Source: Enterobacter sp. CC120223-11 (GTDB lineage: Bacteria > Pseudomonadota > Gammaproteobacteria > Enterobacterales > Enterobacteriaceae). Taken from it: DNA of 64,000 nt. Positions 46,475-57,529 of this stretch are shown in pieces; the stretch's first letter is position 1; each line of letters starts with the position of its first letter. The notes beneath the pieces are model-generated. The model ran no database searches. It was given only the letters and a program-made list of their open reading frames with translations, and was not told the DNA's origin. The stretch is taken from the NCBI RefSeq assembly GCF_900215375.1, contig NZ_OBEF01000010.1:1-64000 (forward strand). The letters run 5' to 3'. Made by a program: the position numbers and the translations under genes.

Positions 46475-47071
46475 ATGAAAAAACCAAACCACGCCGGCAG
46501 CGGTCAAATTCGCATTATAGGCGGGCAATGGCGGGGTCGTAAGCTCCCGGTGCCCGACAGCCCGGGCCTGCGCCCGACCACCGACAGGGTCCGCGAGACG
46601 CTGTTTAACTGGCTTGCGCCACACATGGTTGATGCCCGCTGCCTCGACTGTTTCGCCGGAAGCGGCGCGCTGGGGCTCGAAGCGCTGTCACGCTATGCGG
46701 GCAGTGCAACGCTGCTGGAAATGGAGCGCCACGTCGCGCAACAGTTACAAAAAAATCTGGCAACGCTGAATGCCCGCAATGCGCAGGTGGTGAACACCAA
46801 CAGCCTGACGTTCCTCGCAGGCGCAGGCACGCCGCACGACGTCGTGTTTATCGACCCGCCGTTCCGTAAAGGCCTGCTGGAAGAAACGCTCGCGCTGCTG
46901 GAGAACAACGGCTGGCTGGCAGACGACGCGCTGATTTACGTTGAAAGCGAAGTGGAAAACGGCCTGCCGCCGGTGCCCGCGCACTGGGATTTACATCGCG
47001 AAAAGGTGGCCGGACAGGTCGCCTACCGCCTCTATCACCGTGAAGCACAAGGAAACAACGATGCTGCTTAA
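46475..47071 (+). CDS. rsmD: 16S rRNA (guanine966-N2)-methyltransferase RsmD
   Basis: A 198-residue SAM-dependent methyltransferase. The SAM motif CLDCFAGSGALGLEALSRYA is near residue 55, and the catalytic motif DPPF is in DVVFIDPPFRKG. It acts on assembled 30S subunits or late precursors. Divergent from ftsY. Its 3' end overlaps the yhhL start by 11 bp. Confidence 0.95.
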   Translation: MKKPNHAGSGQIRIIGGQWRGRKLPVPDSPGLRPTTDRVRETLFNWLAPHMVDARCLDCFAGSGALGLEALSRYAGSATLLEMERHVAQQLQKNLATLNARNAQVVNTNSLTFLAGAGTPHDVVFIDPPFRKGLLEETLALLENNGWLADDALIYVESEVENGLPPVPAHWDLHREKVAGQVAYRLYHREAQGNNDAA

Positions 47072-47333
47072 TATTGGCCGCCTGCTGATGCTCTGCGTCT
47101 GGGCTTTTCTGGTTCTGAACGTCGTCCATCCGTTCAAATTTCCGGTGAATATCTTCGTTAACGTGGCGCTGATCTTTATGATCCTGATGCACGGCCTGCA
47201 GATGACGCTGCTGAAAGCCACCTTGCCGAAAGATGGCCCACAGATGACGCGTGGTGAACAGGTGCGCGTGTTCCTGTTCGGCGTGTTTGAACTGATTGCC
47301 TGGCAGAAGAAAATGACGCCGAAAAAGAAGTAA
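47061..47333 (+). CDS. yhhL: YhhL, DUF1145 small inner-membrane protein
   Basis: A 90-residue protein with two hydrophobic segments (residues 6-22 and 30-52) and a basic tail ending KKMTPKKK. Matches the E. coli YhhL position and size (DUF1145). The start ATG at 47061 is preceded by AAGGAAA within rsmD and overlaps its end, so the two are translationally linked. Function is not known. Confidence 0.88.
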   Translation: MLLNIGRLLMLCVWAFLVLNVVHPFKFPVNIFVNVALIFMILMHGLQMTLLKATLPKDGPQMTRGEQVRVFLFGVFELIAWQKKMTPKKK

Positions 47334-47355
47334 TGTGTGGTGCCGGAAATCTGAT

Positions 47356-47438
47356 TGCCGGGTGGCGCTAGCGCTTACCCGGCCTACCCATTCGGGCCAT
47401 ACACCTGTAGGCCGGGCTAGCGAGCGCGACGCCCGGCA
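47356..47438. repeat. BIME: two inverted REP sequences
   Basis: TGCCGGGTGGCGCTAGCGCTTACCCGGCCTAC (given as positions 47356-47388 with key ends TGCCGGG and CCCGGCCTAC) and its inverted relative at 47407-47438 (GTAGGCCGGG to GCCCGGCA). This is the standard enterobacterial REP pair, between the convergent yhhL and yhhM genes. Confidence 0.9.
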
Positions 47439-47441
47439 ATA

Positions 47442-47798
47442 TTATTCCGCTTTAAACTCCACGAACCGCGTTCCCTTATAGCTCAGCGTGCCTTTGTCGC
47501 CCACGCTCAGCTGATGATACTGTTTCTCATCCACGCGCCAGGTCTCCTCCAGCCCGCCGGTCTGCGGTTTAACGCTCACTTCGAAGCGCACTTCGCTGCC
47601 TGCCGGTGCGGTCTGGCGCTGTGGTGAAGGGCGGAAACCGGGCACGTATTCGCGCTTGTTGCTCACCACCACCTGCTTTTGCTGCAAGGGCGCGGCTTCG
47701 TTATCCATTTTTTCGCGACGCTGCTGCACAAAGCGAAACGAGGCTGCAATGATGATAATCGCCACCACCACCACGAAAAATAACGGCATTTTGCTCAC
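47442..47798 (-). CDS. yhhM: YhhM, DUF2500 membrane-anchored protein
   Basis: A 118-residue protein with one N-terminal membrane helix ([16 protein letters not shown]) followed by a soluble, probably periplasmic, beta-rich domain ([27 protein letters not shown]). Matches E. coli YhhM (DUF2500). Divergent from yhhN and convergent with yhhL across a BIME. No function is known. Confidence 0.88.
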   Translation of the reverse strand: MSKMPLFFVVVVAIIIIAASFRFVQQRREKMDNEAAPLQQKQVVVSNKREYVPGFRPSPQRQTAPAGSEVRFEVSVKPQTGGLEETWRVDEKQYHQLSVGDKGTLSYKGTRFVEFKAE

Positions 47799-47920
47799 GG
47801 GTTTCTCCCCTCAGAATTGACGGAAAACAGGATACCCCGCACGCCCCGCCATTGCCATCTGCCCACCCGCGCCACTACACTGAATCAGAGAGTGCTTATC
47901 AGACAATACAAGGATTTACT

Positions 47921-48547
47921 ATGCTTTGGTCGTTCATTGCAGTCTGTCTGTCCGGCTGGTTGTACGTGGATGCGTCCTACCGCGGCCCGGTCTGGCAACG
48001 CTGGGTGTTCAAACCCGTCACGCTGATCCTGCTGCTGCTCCTTGCCTGGCAGGCACCGATGTTTAACGCCATCAGCTATCTGGTGCTGGCGGGCCTGTGT
48101 GCCTCCCTGATTGGCGATGCGCTGACGCTGCTGTCGCGCGAACGCATGCTGTACGCTATTGGCGCTTTTTTTCTGTCTCATCTGCTGTACACGATCTGGT
48201 TCGCCAGCCAGATGACGCTGTCGTTCTTCTGGCCGCTGCCGCTGGTGCTGCTGGTGATTGGCGCGCTGCTGATAGCGGTGATCTGGTCGCGCCTCGAAGA
48301 GCTTCGCCTACCGGTCTGCACGTTTATCGCGATGACGCTGGTGATGGTGTGGCTGGCGGGTGAGCTGTGGTTCTTCCGCCCGGTGGACACCGCGCTGTCG
48401 GGTTTCCTCGGCGCGACGCTGCTGCTGATCGGGAATATCGTCTGGCTGGGCAGCCACTATCGCCGCCGCTTCCGTGCCGACAATGCCATCGCTTCGGCCT
48501 GCTACTTCGCCGGACACTTTTTAATCGTTCGCGCGCTCTATCTTTAA
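47921..48547 (+). CDS. yhhN: YhhN, TMEM86-family membrane protein
   Basis: A 208-residue inner-membrane protein with about eight helices, near-identical to E. coli YhhN. The family includes eukaryotic TMEM86 lysoplasmalogenases; the motif [27 protein letters not shown] carries the conserved acidic residues. Activity in bacteria is not well established. The ATG at 47921 ([14 protein letters not shown], after AAGGA) is preferred over the longer frame to 47852. zntA follows after its own promoter. Confidence 0.9.
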   Translation: MLWSFIAVCLSGWLYVDASYRGPVWQRWVFKPVTLILLLLLAWQAPMFNAISYLVLAGLCASLIGDALTLLSRERMLYAIGAFFLSHLLYTIWFASQMTLSFFWPLPLVLLVIGALLIAVIWSRLEELRLPVCTFIAMTLVMVWLAGELWFFRPVDTALSGFLGATLLLIGNIVWLGSHYRRRFRADNAIASACYFAGHFLIVRALYL

Positions 48548-48556
48548 AAAAGAGTC

Positions 48557-48588
48557 TTGACTCTGGAGTCGACTCCAAAGTGTATGCT
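48557..48588 (+). promoter_or_regulatory. ZntR-type zntA promoter with 20-bp spacer
   Basis: -35 TTGACT (48557-48562), spacer of exactly 20 bp containing the dyad CTGGAGTCGACTCCAaAG, -10 TATGCT (48583-48588). The over-long spacer and central dyad are diagnostic of MerR-family ZntR control, which twists the DNA to activate with Zn(II), Cd(II) or Pb(II). Confidence 0.92.
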
Positions 48589-48627
48589 CTACGTTAGTGA
48601 GAAAATTATCATTAACAGGAGAGTGCC

Positions 48628-50826
<2,199 letters not shown>

Positions 50827-50832
50827 AGACGC

Positions 50833-50860
50833 TGCCCGGTGGCACCGTGCTCACCGGGCA
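50833..50860. terminator. Hairpin between zntA and the TRAP operon
   Basis: TGCCCGGTG-N10-CACCGGGCA is a 9-bp perfect stem between the convergent genes. There is no T-run, and the sequence resembles a degenerate REP unit, so it may be an mRNA-end structure rather than a classical terminator. Confidence 0.5.
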
Positions 50861-50869
50861 ATTAACGGG

Positions 50870-52153
50870 CTACATCCCTAATGCATGCGGCAACCAAAGC
50901 GAAATCGCCGGAATGTAGGTCACCATCGCCAGCACGATCAGCAGAATGCCGTAGAACGGCAGCATGGCTTTCACCACCGTTTCTATTTTCTGCTTGCTCA
51001 CTGCGCTGGCGACAAACAGCACCGATCCTACCGGCGGGGTGATCAGACCGATCCCGAGGTTGACCATCATGATCATCCCGAAATGCACCGGATCGATTCC
51101 CAGCGCATTGGTCACCGGCAGCAGCACCGGCGTCAGAATCAGGATGATCGGTGCCATGTCCATCAGCGTACCTATCAGCAGCAGCATGATGTTCAGGTAC
51201 ATCAGAATGACGTACTTGTTGCTGGACAGCGAGGTGAAGAATTCAGTGATACGCATCGGCAGCTGCATGTAGGTCATCACCGCGCCAAACGCTGCCGCAA
51301 AGCCAATCAGGATCATGACAATGCTGACCGTTTTCACCGTGCGATACATCAACTTAGGCAACTCATTCCACTGGTAGTCACGATAGATAAACATGGTGAC
51401 GAAAAACGCCCAGAGACAGGCTACCGCTGCTGATTCCGTTGCGGTAAAAATGCCCGACAAAATGCCGCCGAGGATGATAACCACCGTCATCAGCCCCCAT
51501 AACGCATCGACAAATATCTTCACCGCCTGGCGAAAGGGGATGACCTCTCCTTTCGGATAGCCGCGCTTACGGGCAAAGCAGAGGCACATTACCATCAGGC
51601 TGACGCCCAATAGCAGCCCCGGCAGCACGCCGGCAATAAACAGCGTGGCGATGGAAACCGTGCCGCCCGCCGCCAGGGAGTAAATCACCGAGTTGTGGCT
51701 CGGCGGGATCAGGATGGCCTGCACCGAACCGCTGGCGGTTACCGCAGCCGCGTATTCGCGCGGATAACCCTTTTTCTCCATCTCGGGGATCATCACGCTG
51801 CCAATTGATGCCGTGTCCGCCACCGACGAGCCTGAAATGGCCCCAAAAAATGTGGAGGCCACGATGTTCACCAGCGACAGCCCACCGCGAATAAAGCCAA
51901 CGAACAAATAGGCAAAATTGACCAGACGGCGGGCGATGCCGCCTTCCGCCATGATGGCCCCGGCGAGAATAAAGAACGGGATCGCCAGCAGGGTAAATTT
52001 ATTCACGCCGCTGGTTATCTGGATCATCAGCGCCTCCAGCGGCAAATCGATCCACAGTGCGCCCGCCACGGCGCTCAGCCCCACGGCAAAAGCCACCGGC
52101 ATGCCGATTGCCAGCAGAATGGCGAGGGTGAAAAGCAGAATAAACGCGTCCAT
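50870..52153 (-). CDS. TRAP transporter large permease (DctM/SiaM type)
   Basis: A 427-residue membrane protein of about 12-13 helices with typical DctM motifs (MPVAFAVGLSAVAGAL, FFGAISGSSVADTASIGSVMIPEM, MDMAPIILILTPVLLPV). It forms the Na+-driven translocation channel of a tripartite ATP-independent periplasmic transporter. Last gene of a three-gene operon (binding protein, small permease, large permease), 10 bp after the small permease. No catabolic genes adjoin. Confidence 0.92.
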   Translation of the reverse strand: MDAFILLFTLAILLAIGMPVAFAVGLSAVAGALWIDLPLEALMIQITSGVNKFTLLAIPFFILAGAIMAEGGIARRLVNFAYLFVGFIRGGLSLVNIVASTFFGAISGSSVADTASIGSVMIPEMEKKGYPREYAAAVTASGSVQAILIPPSHNSVIYSLAAGGTVSIATLFIAGVLPGLLLGVSLMVMCLCFARKRGYPKGEVIPFRQAVKIFVDALWGLMTVVIILGGILSGIFTATESAAVACLWAFFVTMFIYRDYQWNELPKLMYRTVKTVSIVMILIGFAAAFGAVMTYMQLPMRITEFFTSLSSNKYVILMYLNIMLLLIGTLMDMAPIILILTPVLLPVTNALGIDPVHFGMIMMVNLGIGLITPPVGSVLFVASAVSKQKIETVVKAMLPFYGILLIVLAMVTYIPAISLWLPHALGM

Positions 52154-52163
52154 TAAACACCCC

Positions 52164-52673
52164 TTAACCGTGGTTACCGATAAGCACCACCGGACGGTTC
52201 TCCTGGGAACCGAACAGCAGACGCTCGATGACGAACAAAATCAGCACCGCCGAGCCGATCGGCAGCGGCAGATACGTTTCCCCGGAAGTCAGCAGCGGAA
52301 ACTCCGCCACCGGCTGATCCCACAGGTCGAGACACAGCCCGTAGCTGTACCAGAGCATCAGCCCGGTAATCAGCAGCATCATCAGGTCGACAAGCCTGGT
52401 CGCCGCGCGTTGCAGCCCGGCGGGCAGACGGTCCGTCAGCATATTGACCGCAATGTGCGACCCGGCGCGGTACCCCACCGCCGCGCCGATAAAGGTAAAC
52501 GTCACCATGCAAAGAATGGCCACCGGCTCGGGCCAGGACTCGCCCCGGTTGAGCACGTAGCGGGAGAAAATCCCGATCGGGATAACGATGGTCATTATCA
52601 GCAGCGACACGCCAGCGACCCACATCGCCAGCATGTACAGCTTGTCCATCAATTTTGGAAAGGACTCAGACAT
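52164..52673 (-). CDS. TRAP transporter small permease (DctQ type)
   Basis: A 169-residue protein with four hydrophobic helices and the DctQ motif SRYVLNRGESWPEPVAILCMVTFTFIGAAVGYRAGSHI. It pairs with the DctM subunit. The ATG at 52673 (MSESFPKLMDKLYM) follows GGAGG; the 13 codons upstream to 52712 overlap the binding-protein gene and are unlikely to be used. Confidence 0.9.
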   Translation of the reverse strand: MSESFPKLMDKLYMLAMWVAGVSLLIMTIVIPIGIFSRYVLNRGESWPEPVAILCMVTFTFIGAAVGYRAGSHIAVNMLTDRLPAGLQRAATRLVDLMMLLITGLMLWYSYGLCLDLWDQPVAEFPLLTSGETYLPLPIGSAVLILFVIERLLFGSQENRPVVLIGNHG

Positions 52674-52695
52674 AGCGCCTCCGTCACCGCAACGC

Positions 52696-53679
52696 TTACT
52701 GCACGTCGGCAATGGCTTTCATCAGGTCCTGATGCTTATCGCCATAGGCTTTACGCACCGGCTCCGTCGCCTGGACGAAGTACGCTTTGTCGATTTCATG
52801 GAACTGCACGCCGCCGGCCTTCATTTTCGCCAGCGCCTGCTGGTTGTAGGCATTCCACAGCTGACGCTGCTCCATCTGCGCCTCGCGAGCCAGGGTCAGG
52901 ATTTTTTGCTGCTGGTCAGCGCTGAGCTTGTCCCATTTCACTTTGGAGTAGAGCAGCATTTCCGGAGTAATGAAGTGGCCGCTGAGGGTGTAGTTTTTCG
53001 CCACCGGCATGTAGTTGTGGGCGATGAAGGTTGGTGGGTTGTTCTCTGCCCCGTCAATCACGCCGGTTTGCATCCCGCTATAAACTTCACTCACGCCCAT
53101 TGCGACGGCGTTTGCGCCCATGTCTTTCAGGGTATCAATGGCAACCGGGCTGCCCTGTACGCGGATTTTCATCCCTTTCAGATCGTCAGGTTTAACCACC
53201 GGTTTTTTGGTGATGAGGTTACGCGTGCCTGAATCCATCCAGCCAAGGAACACCAGCTTCGATTTCGGGTTGTTGGTGAGTTTGTCGCCAAGCTGCTTGC
53301 CGATATCACCGTCGATAACCTTGTGCATATGATCTTCATCGCGGAAGACGTAGGGCAGAGTAAAGGCTTCAACATCGGGCAGAATAGCCGCCACAGGCGC
53401 CATTGAGACGCGGATCATATCGATCGCCCCCATCTGCGCCTGTTCAATCATCTGTTTTTCATCGCCCAGCACGCCGCCCGGGAAGACTTTAATCTCCAGC
53501 TCGCCGTTGCTCTGCTGCTTAAGCTTTTCCCCCATATGCTGCACCGCAACAACGTTCGGATAGCCCTCAGGATGGACGTCGGCGGCACGAATGGTCTGCG
53601 CCAGAAGTGAAGGGGCAAAAGAGAGGGTGGCAGCGGACAGGCAAAGGGCGGCCACAAATGGCCTTACAGTCATTTTCAT
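52696..53679 (-). CDS. TRAP transporter periplasmic substrate-binding protein (DctP family)
   Basis: A 327-residue protein with signal peptide (MKMTVRPFVAALCLSAATLSFAPSLLA) and the DctP fold. The conserved arginine that clamps the substrate carboxylate is expected in the region DLKGMKIRVQGSP, followed by EVYSGMQTGVIDGAENNP. It should bind an organic acid. The substrate is not shown directly, but CRP-like and KdgR-like sites just upstream suggest a hexuronate- or pectin-derived acid. It is not close to E. coli YiaO as I remember it. Confidence 0.9.
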   Translation of the reverse strand: MKMTVRPFVAALCLSAATLSFAPSLLAQTIRAADVHPEGYPNVVAVQHMGEKLKQQSNGELEIKVFPGGVLGDEKQMIEQAQMGAIDMIRVSMAPVAAILPDVEAFTLPYVFRDEDHMHKVIDGDIGKQLGDKLTNNPKSKLVFLGWMDSGTRNLITKKPVVKPDDLKGMKIRVQGSPVAIDTLKDMGANAVAMGVSEVYSGMQTGVIDGAENNPPTFIAHNYMPVAKNYTLSGHFITPEMLLYSKVKWDKLSADQQQKILTLAREAQMEQRQLWNAYNQQALAKMKAGGVQFHEIDKAYFVQATEPVRKAYGDKHQDLMKAIADVQ

Positions 53680-53699
53680 CGGTCGTCTCCAGGGTATTT

Positions 53700-53718
53700 A
53701 ATAAAACGTTGTTTTAGT
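53700..53718. promoter_or_regulatory. KdgR-like operator before the TRAP operon
   Basis: AATAAAACGTTGTTTTAGT matches the KdgR consensus (AATRAAAYRNYRTTTYATT) at 17 of 18 defined positions, by eye. It lies 21 bp upstream of the binding-protein start, where a repressor would block the promoter. KdgR is the IclR-family repressor of pectin/hexuronate genes in enterobacteria. Confidence 0.55.
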
Positions 53719-53756
53719 TTTGCGTTTAAAAACTAGCCTGTTGCCGGGAGAGTGAC

Positions 53757-53772
53757 GGTGAGGCGCCTCACA
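53757..53772. promoter_or_regulatory. CRP-like site before the TRAP operon
   Basis: GGTGA-GGCGCC-TCACA is one mismatch from the CRP core TGTGA-N6-TCACA. Centred about 50 bp from the KdgR-like site, it is placed to activate a class II promoter reading into the TRAP genes. Confidence 0.5.
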
Positions 53773-53849
53773 AAAGCTACAATTGTGAAACGGTGGTTTA
53801 AGGTTTTGATAACAATATTTCAGGGCAGATCACAGTTTCTGCCCAGGGA

Positions 53850-54095
53850 TCAATGGCCTTTGCGGATCAGATACTGATAGGGCAGGCTTTCCGTCTGCTG
53901 AGCAATCAGTTCATGTTCCATAAAGCGGCAGAAGCCGGGGATGTCGCGGGTGGTGGCCGGATCGTCGGCGATAATCAGCAGTGTTTCGCCCACGGGCATC
54001 GTGCGTACGGTTTTACGCACCATCATTACCGGTTCCGGGCAGCGCAGGCCCTGTGCGTCGAGGGTGTGGTCGGCGGCAGAAAAAAGATCGCTCAT
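53850..54095 (-). CDS. tusA: Sulfur-carrier protein TusA
   Basis: An 81-residue protein that takes persulfide sulfur from IscS and passes it to TusBCD for 2-thiouridine at tRNA wobble positions and to other sulfur pathways. The active cysteine (Cys19) is in [17 protein letters not shown]. Matches E. coli TusA (81 aa). Divergent from yhhQ. In E. coli it adjoins zntA directly; here the TRAP operon has been inserted between them. Confidence 0.96.
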   Translation of the reverse strand: MSDLFSAADHTLDAQGLRCPEPVMMVRKTVRTMPVGETLLIIADDPATTRDIPGFCRFMEHELIAQQTESLPYQYLIRKGH

Positions 54096-54263
54096 GGTTC
54101 ACTCAGTCAGTCAAAAAACCGCATTAGTTTACGCGCACTTTTTTGTGACGCAAGGCAGGTTAACGATTGCGCGAAAATTAGCCGTTGCAAAGCGCACAGA
54201 ACGCAGTATCATGCGGCGGTTTTTCTTGGGTTCCCTCACCCCAACCACTAAAAAGGTCACAAT

Positions 54264-54929
54264 ATGACGTCGTTTTCTCAAGCCCAGCGCGTAAAAGCGT
54301 TGTTCTGGCTTTCATTGTTTCATCTGCTGGTGATCACATCCAGTAACTACCTGGTGCAGCTACCGGTCTCCATTTTTGGTTTTCACACCACCTGGGGCGC
54401 ATTCAGCTTTCCCTTTATTTTCCTCGCCACCGACCTGACCGTGCGTATTTTCGGTGCGCCGCTTGCCCGTAAGATTATTTTTGCGGTAATGGTGCCTGCG
54501 CTGCTGATTTCTTATGGCGTTTCGTCGCTGTTCTACATGGGCGAGTGGCAGGGCTTTGCCGCACTTGGCAGCTTCAACCTGTTCGTGGCGCGCATCGCGG
54601 CGGCAAGCTTTATGGCTTATGCGTTAGGGCAAATTCTTGACGTTGGCGTCTTTAACCGCCTGCGCCAGAGTCGCTACTGGTGGCTTGCGCCAACGGCCTC
54701 AACGCTGTTCGGTAACATCAGCGATACCGTCGCCTTCTTCTTTATCGCTTTCTGGCGCAGTACTGATCCGTTTATGGCCAGCCACTGGCAGGAAATCGCG
54801 CTGGTCGACTACAGCTTTAAGGTGCTTATCAGCATCGTGTTCTTCCTGCCGATGTACGGCGTGCTGCTCAATATGCTATTGAAAAAACTCGCAGATAAGT
54901 CTGAAATTCCGGCATTTCAGCGCGGGTAA
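54264..54929 (+). CDS. yhhQ: YhhQ, queuosine-precursor transporter
   Basis: A 221-residue membrane protein of six helices (VUT/YhhQ family, ECF-type S-component-like) that takes up queuosine precursors preQ0/preQ1. Closely matches E. coli YhhQ in length and in KALFWLSLFHLLVITSSNYLVQLPV. It is followed by dcrB after 73 bp. Confidence 0.94.
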   Translation: MTSFSQAQRVKALFWLSLFHLLVITSSNYLVQLPVSIFGFHTTWGAFSFPFIFLATDLTVRIFGAPLARKIIFAVMVPALLISYGVSSLFYMGEWQGFAALGSFNLFVARIAAASFMAYALGQILDVGVFNRLRQSRYWWLAPTASTLFGNISDTVAFFFIAFWRSTDPFMASHWQEIALVDYSFKVLISIVFFLPMYGVLLNMLLKKLADKSEIPAFQRG

Positions 54930-55002
54930 TCGTGCAATTCACGGGTTGTGATAAGATACGCGGATGTGCCATTAATGGCCGTATATCAAAAGGAAGATGT
55001 CA

Positions 55003-55560
55003 ATGCGCAAATTGGTTAAATACGCCGGTATTGGCCTGCTGGTGATGGGTCTTGCGGCCTGTGATAACAGCGACAGCAAAGCCCCGGCCCAGGGTGCATC
55101 CGCCGAAAGCAGCGCGGCTGCCCAGTCCATTAAGTTAATGGACGGCAAACTCAATTTCTCTCTGCCGGGCGACATGACCGACCAGAGCGGCAAGCTGGGT
55201 ACGCAGGCGAATAACATGCACGTGTACTCTGACGCCACCGGCCAGAAAGCGGTGATCGTGATTGTCGGCGACAACACCAGCGAAGACCTGGGCGTGCTGG
55301 CTTCCCGCCTGGAAGAGCAGCAGCGCGGCCGCGACCCGCAGCTGCAGGTCGTGACCAACAAATCCATTGAGCTGAAAGGCCACACCCTGCAGCAGCTCGA
55401 CAGCATCATCTCCGCGAAAGGCCAGACCGCCTACTCCTCCGTGGTGCTGGGCAAAGTTGACGACAAACTGCTGACCCTGCAAATCACGCTGCCTGCTGAC
55501 AACCAGCAAAAAGCGCAGACTCAGGCTGAAGACATCATCAACACCATCGTCATCAACTGA
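55003..55560 (+). CDS. dcrB: DcrB lipoprotein
   Basis: A 185-residue lipoprotein with signal [20 protein letters not shown] (lipobox LAAC) and a single PsbP-like domain. E. coli DcrB was found as a factor needed for phage C1/C6 DNA entry and is linked to envelope lipoprotein processing. The ATG at 55003 is better spaced from AAGGAAG than the ATG at 54997 and gives the E. coli length. Followed by a strong terminator. Confidence 0.93.
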   Translation: MRKLVKYAGIGLLVMGLAACDNSDSKAPAQGASAESSAAAQSIKLMDGKLNFSLPGDMTDQSGKLGTQANNMHVYSDATGQKAVIVIVGDNTSEDLGVLASRLEEQQRGRDPQLQVVTNKSIELKGHTLQQLDSIISAKGQTAYSSVVLGKVDDKLLTLQITLPADNQQKAQTQAEDIINTIVIN

Positions 55561-55578
55561 TCCAGCCTGCTGACGAAC

Positions 55579-55610
55579 AAGCCCTGGTTTTGCGACCGGG
55601 GCTTTTTTTT
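55579..55610 (+). terminator. Intrinsic terminator of dcrB
   Basis: AAGCCCTGG-TTTTGCGA-CCGGGGCTT followed by eight T residues, 18 bp after the dcrB stop codon. Confidence 0.92.
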
Positions 55611-55682
55611 GCCCCGCTTTCAGACAATTAACCCGCCACAACGCACTACACTTAATGCCGATAGCCCATTAAGGAAAATGCC

Positions 55683-56732
55683 ATGACCACACCCACCGCG
55701 GACAAAGCGGGTTTACATATTCTGCTAAAACTAGCGTCCCTGGTTATCATCCTTGCCGGGATCCATGCCGCCGCCGATATTATCGTTCAGCTTTTGCTGG
55801 CGCTGTTTTTTGCCATCGTCCTCAATCCGCTGGTGACCTGGTTTATTCGCCGCGGCGTGTCGCGCCCGATAGCCATTATTATCGTGGTGTTTGTGATGCT
55901 TTGCGTGCTCATGGCGTTGTTCGGCCTGCTGGCGGCGTCGGGCAATGAATTTGTCGCCATGCTGCCAAAATACAATAAAGAGCTGACGCACAAGCTGCTG
56001 GCGTTGCAGGACTCGCTGCCGTTTTTACATATGCACATGTCACCGGAGCGTATGCTGCAACGCATTGACTCCGACAAAATGATGACCTTCGCCACCACCA
56101 TGATGGCGGGGCTCTCCGGGGCGATGGCCAGCATCGTGCTGCTGGTGATGACCGTGGTGTTTATGCTGTTCGAAGTGCGCCACGTGCCGTACAAAATGCG
56201 TTTTGCGTTGGTCAACCCGCAGATCCACATCGCCGGGCTGCACCGTGCGCTGAAGGGCGTGTCGCACTATCTGGCGTTGAAAACATTTATCAGCCTGCTG
56301 ACCGGTATTATCGTCTGGATCGGCCTGTTGTTAATGGGCGTACAGTTCGCGCTGATGTGGGGCGTGCTGGCGTTTCTGCTCAACTACGTGCCGAACATTG
56401 GCTCGGTGATCTCCGCCATTCCGCCAATGATTCAGGCGCTGCTCTTTAACGGCTGGTACGAATGTGTGCTGGTGGGGGCTCTGTTCCTCGCGGTGCACAT
56501 GGTGCTCGGTAATATCCTCGAACCGCGGATGATGGGCCATCGCCTCGGCATGTCGACGCTGGTGGTGTTTCTGTCGTTGCTGATCTGGGGCTGGCTGCTC
56601 GGGCCGGTGGGTATGCTGCTGTCGGTGCCGCTCACCAGCGTGTGTAAAATCTGGATGGAAACGACCCAGGGCGGCAGCAAGCTGGCAATCCTGCTGGGGC
56701 CCGGACGACCGAAAAGCCGACTGCCCGGTTAG
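55683..56732 (+). CDS. yhhT: YhhT, AI-2E family membrane protein
   Basis: A 349-residue inner-membrane protein of the AI-2 exporter-like (PerM/TqsA) family, with about eight helices. Family motifs: ALFFAIVLNPLVTWFIRRG, and FLLNYVPNIGSVISAIPPM in the C-terminal half. The substrate is not established. In E. coli yhhS lies between dcrB and yhhT, and acpT follows yhhT; here yhhS is absent and a polyketide cluster follows. Ends in a terminator. Confidence 0.92.
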   Translation: MTTPTADKAGLHILLKLASLVIILAGIHAAADIIVQLLLALFFAIVLNPLVTWFIRRGVSRPIAIIIVVFVMLCVLMALFGLLAASGNEFVAMLPKYNKELTHKLLALQDSLPFLHMHMSPERMLQRIDSDKMMTFATTMMAGLSGAMASIVLLVMTVVFMLFEVRHVPYKMRFALVNPQIHIAGLHRALKGVSHYLALKTFISLLTGIIVWIGLLLMGVQFALMWGVLAFLLNYVPNIGSVISAIPPMIQALLFNGWYECVLVGALFLAVHMVLGNILEPRMMGHRLGMSTLVVFLSLLIWGWLLGPVGMLLSVPLTSVCKIWMETTQGGSKLAILLGPGRPKSRLPG

Positions 56733-56748
56733 TGACCCGCCAGCCTAT

Positions 56749-56779
56749 AAAACTACCCAATCGGGTAGTTTTATTTTTT
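56749..56779 (+). terminator. Intrinsic terminator of yhhT
   Basis: AAAACTACCC-AATC-GGGTAGTTTT followed by ATTTTTT, 16 bp after the yhhT stop codon. Confidence 0.92.
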
Positions 56780-57094
56780 AATCTGCCACAAATTAATATC
56801 AGCCTAACTAAAATTCCGGCCCAATAATTCAGCGCATACGTAATATTAATGGCAAGAAATATTATCATCATATTAACACCCATTTTGGTTGCAGCACGGC
56901 AGGTACTCCCTTATCATTTTACAACTCATCACTATTAACAACGGCGGCTTAAAAAGCGCATCCGTATTTAACGTTAAAATAACGAACTCACGCTCAAATA
57001 ATGTAAAACCAGGAATTTCCGCTCACGTTGACGTCTGGTTTGAATATCGCTTGTTTTAATCACGCATCGAATTGCGTATTGAATGGAGTAAATG
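56780..57094. other. AT-rich intergenic region before the lipoprotein gene
   Basis: About 310 bp between the yhhT terminator and the small lipoprotein gene. AT-rich compared with flanking genes. TTGACG near 57029 with an AT-rich stretch 18 bp on could be a promoter, but the match is weak. No gene is seen. Confidence 0.4.
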
Positions 57095-57487
57095 ATGAAG
57101 AAGTTTGTGAAGTGGTTAGCGGCTGCGGCCGTTGTGGGTGCGCTGGCAGGGTGCGTCTCCCGCACCGCCCCGATCGAAACCGTGCAGAGCCCGGTTGCGT
57201 CCGGTCATACTGAAGCCCAGGTGCGTAATGCTATTTTAAAAGCCGGTCTTAACCGCCAGTGGATTATGACTGATGCAGGCCCGGGTGTGATTAAAGGCCG
57301 CCAGCAGGCGCGCGACCATACCGCCAATATTCTTGTGCAGTATTCCGCCAACAGCTACATCATCAAATATGACGGCAGCACCAATCTGATGGCGTCAGGT
57401 GGTCAGATCCATAAAAACTACAATCGTTGGGTGCATAATCTCGATAAAGATATTCAGATTAGTCTTTCCAGCGCGGTACAGCAGTAA
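57095..57487 (+). CDS. Small lipoprotein at the edge of the aryl-polyene cluster
   Basis: A 130-residue protein with a lipoprotein signal (MKKFVKWLAAAAVVGALAGC, lipobox LAGC) and a soluble domain of about 110 residues (EAQVRNAILKAGLNRQWIMTDAGPGVIKGRQQARDHTANILVQY..). The second ATG (57095) is better spaced from GGAG than the first (57092). It may belong to the aryl-polyene cluster that follows 233 bp later, since such clusters often include lipoproteins. A hairpin after its stop and its own upstream region suggest separate transcription. Family not recognised. Confidence 0.75.
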   Translation: MKKFVKWLAAAAVVGALAGCVSRTAPIETVQSPVASGHTEAQVRNAILKAGLNRQWIMTDAGPGVIKGRQQARDHTANILVQYSANSYIIKYDGSTNLMASGGQIHKNYNRWVHNLDKDIQISLSSAVQQ

Positions 57488-57496
57488 TCATTATCG

Positions 57497-57529
57497 CGGG
57501 ATATCCGTCTGTATCAGGCTGATATCCCC
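57497..57529 (+). terminator. Hairpin after the lipoprotein gene
   Basis: GGGATATC / GATATCCC with a 15-nt loop, 10 bp after the stop codon, no T-run. A possible weak terminator or mRNA-end structure. Confidence 0.4.
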
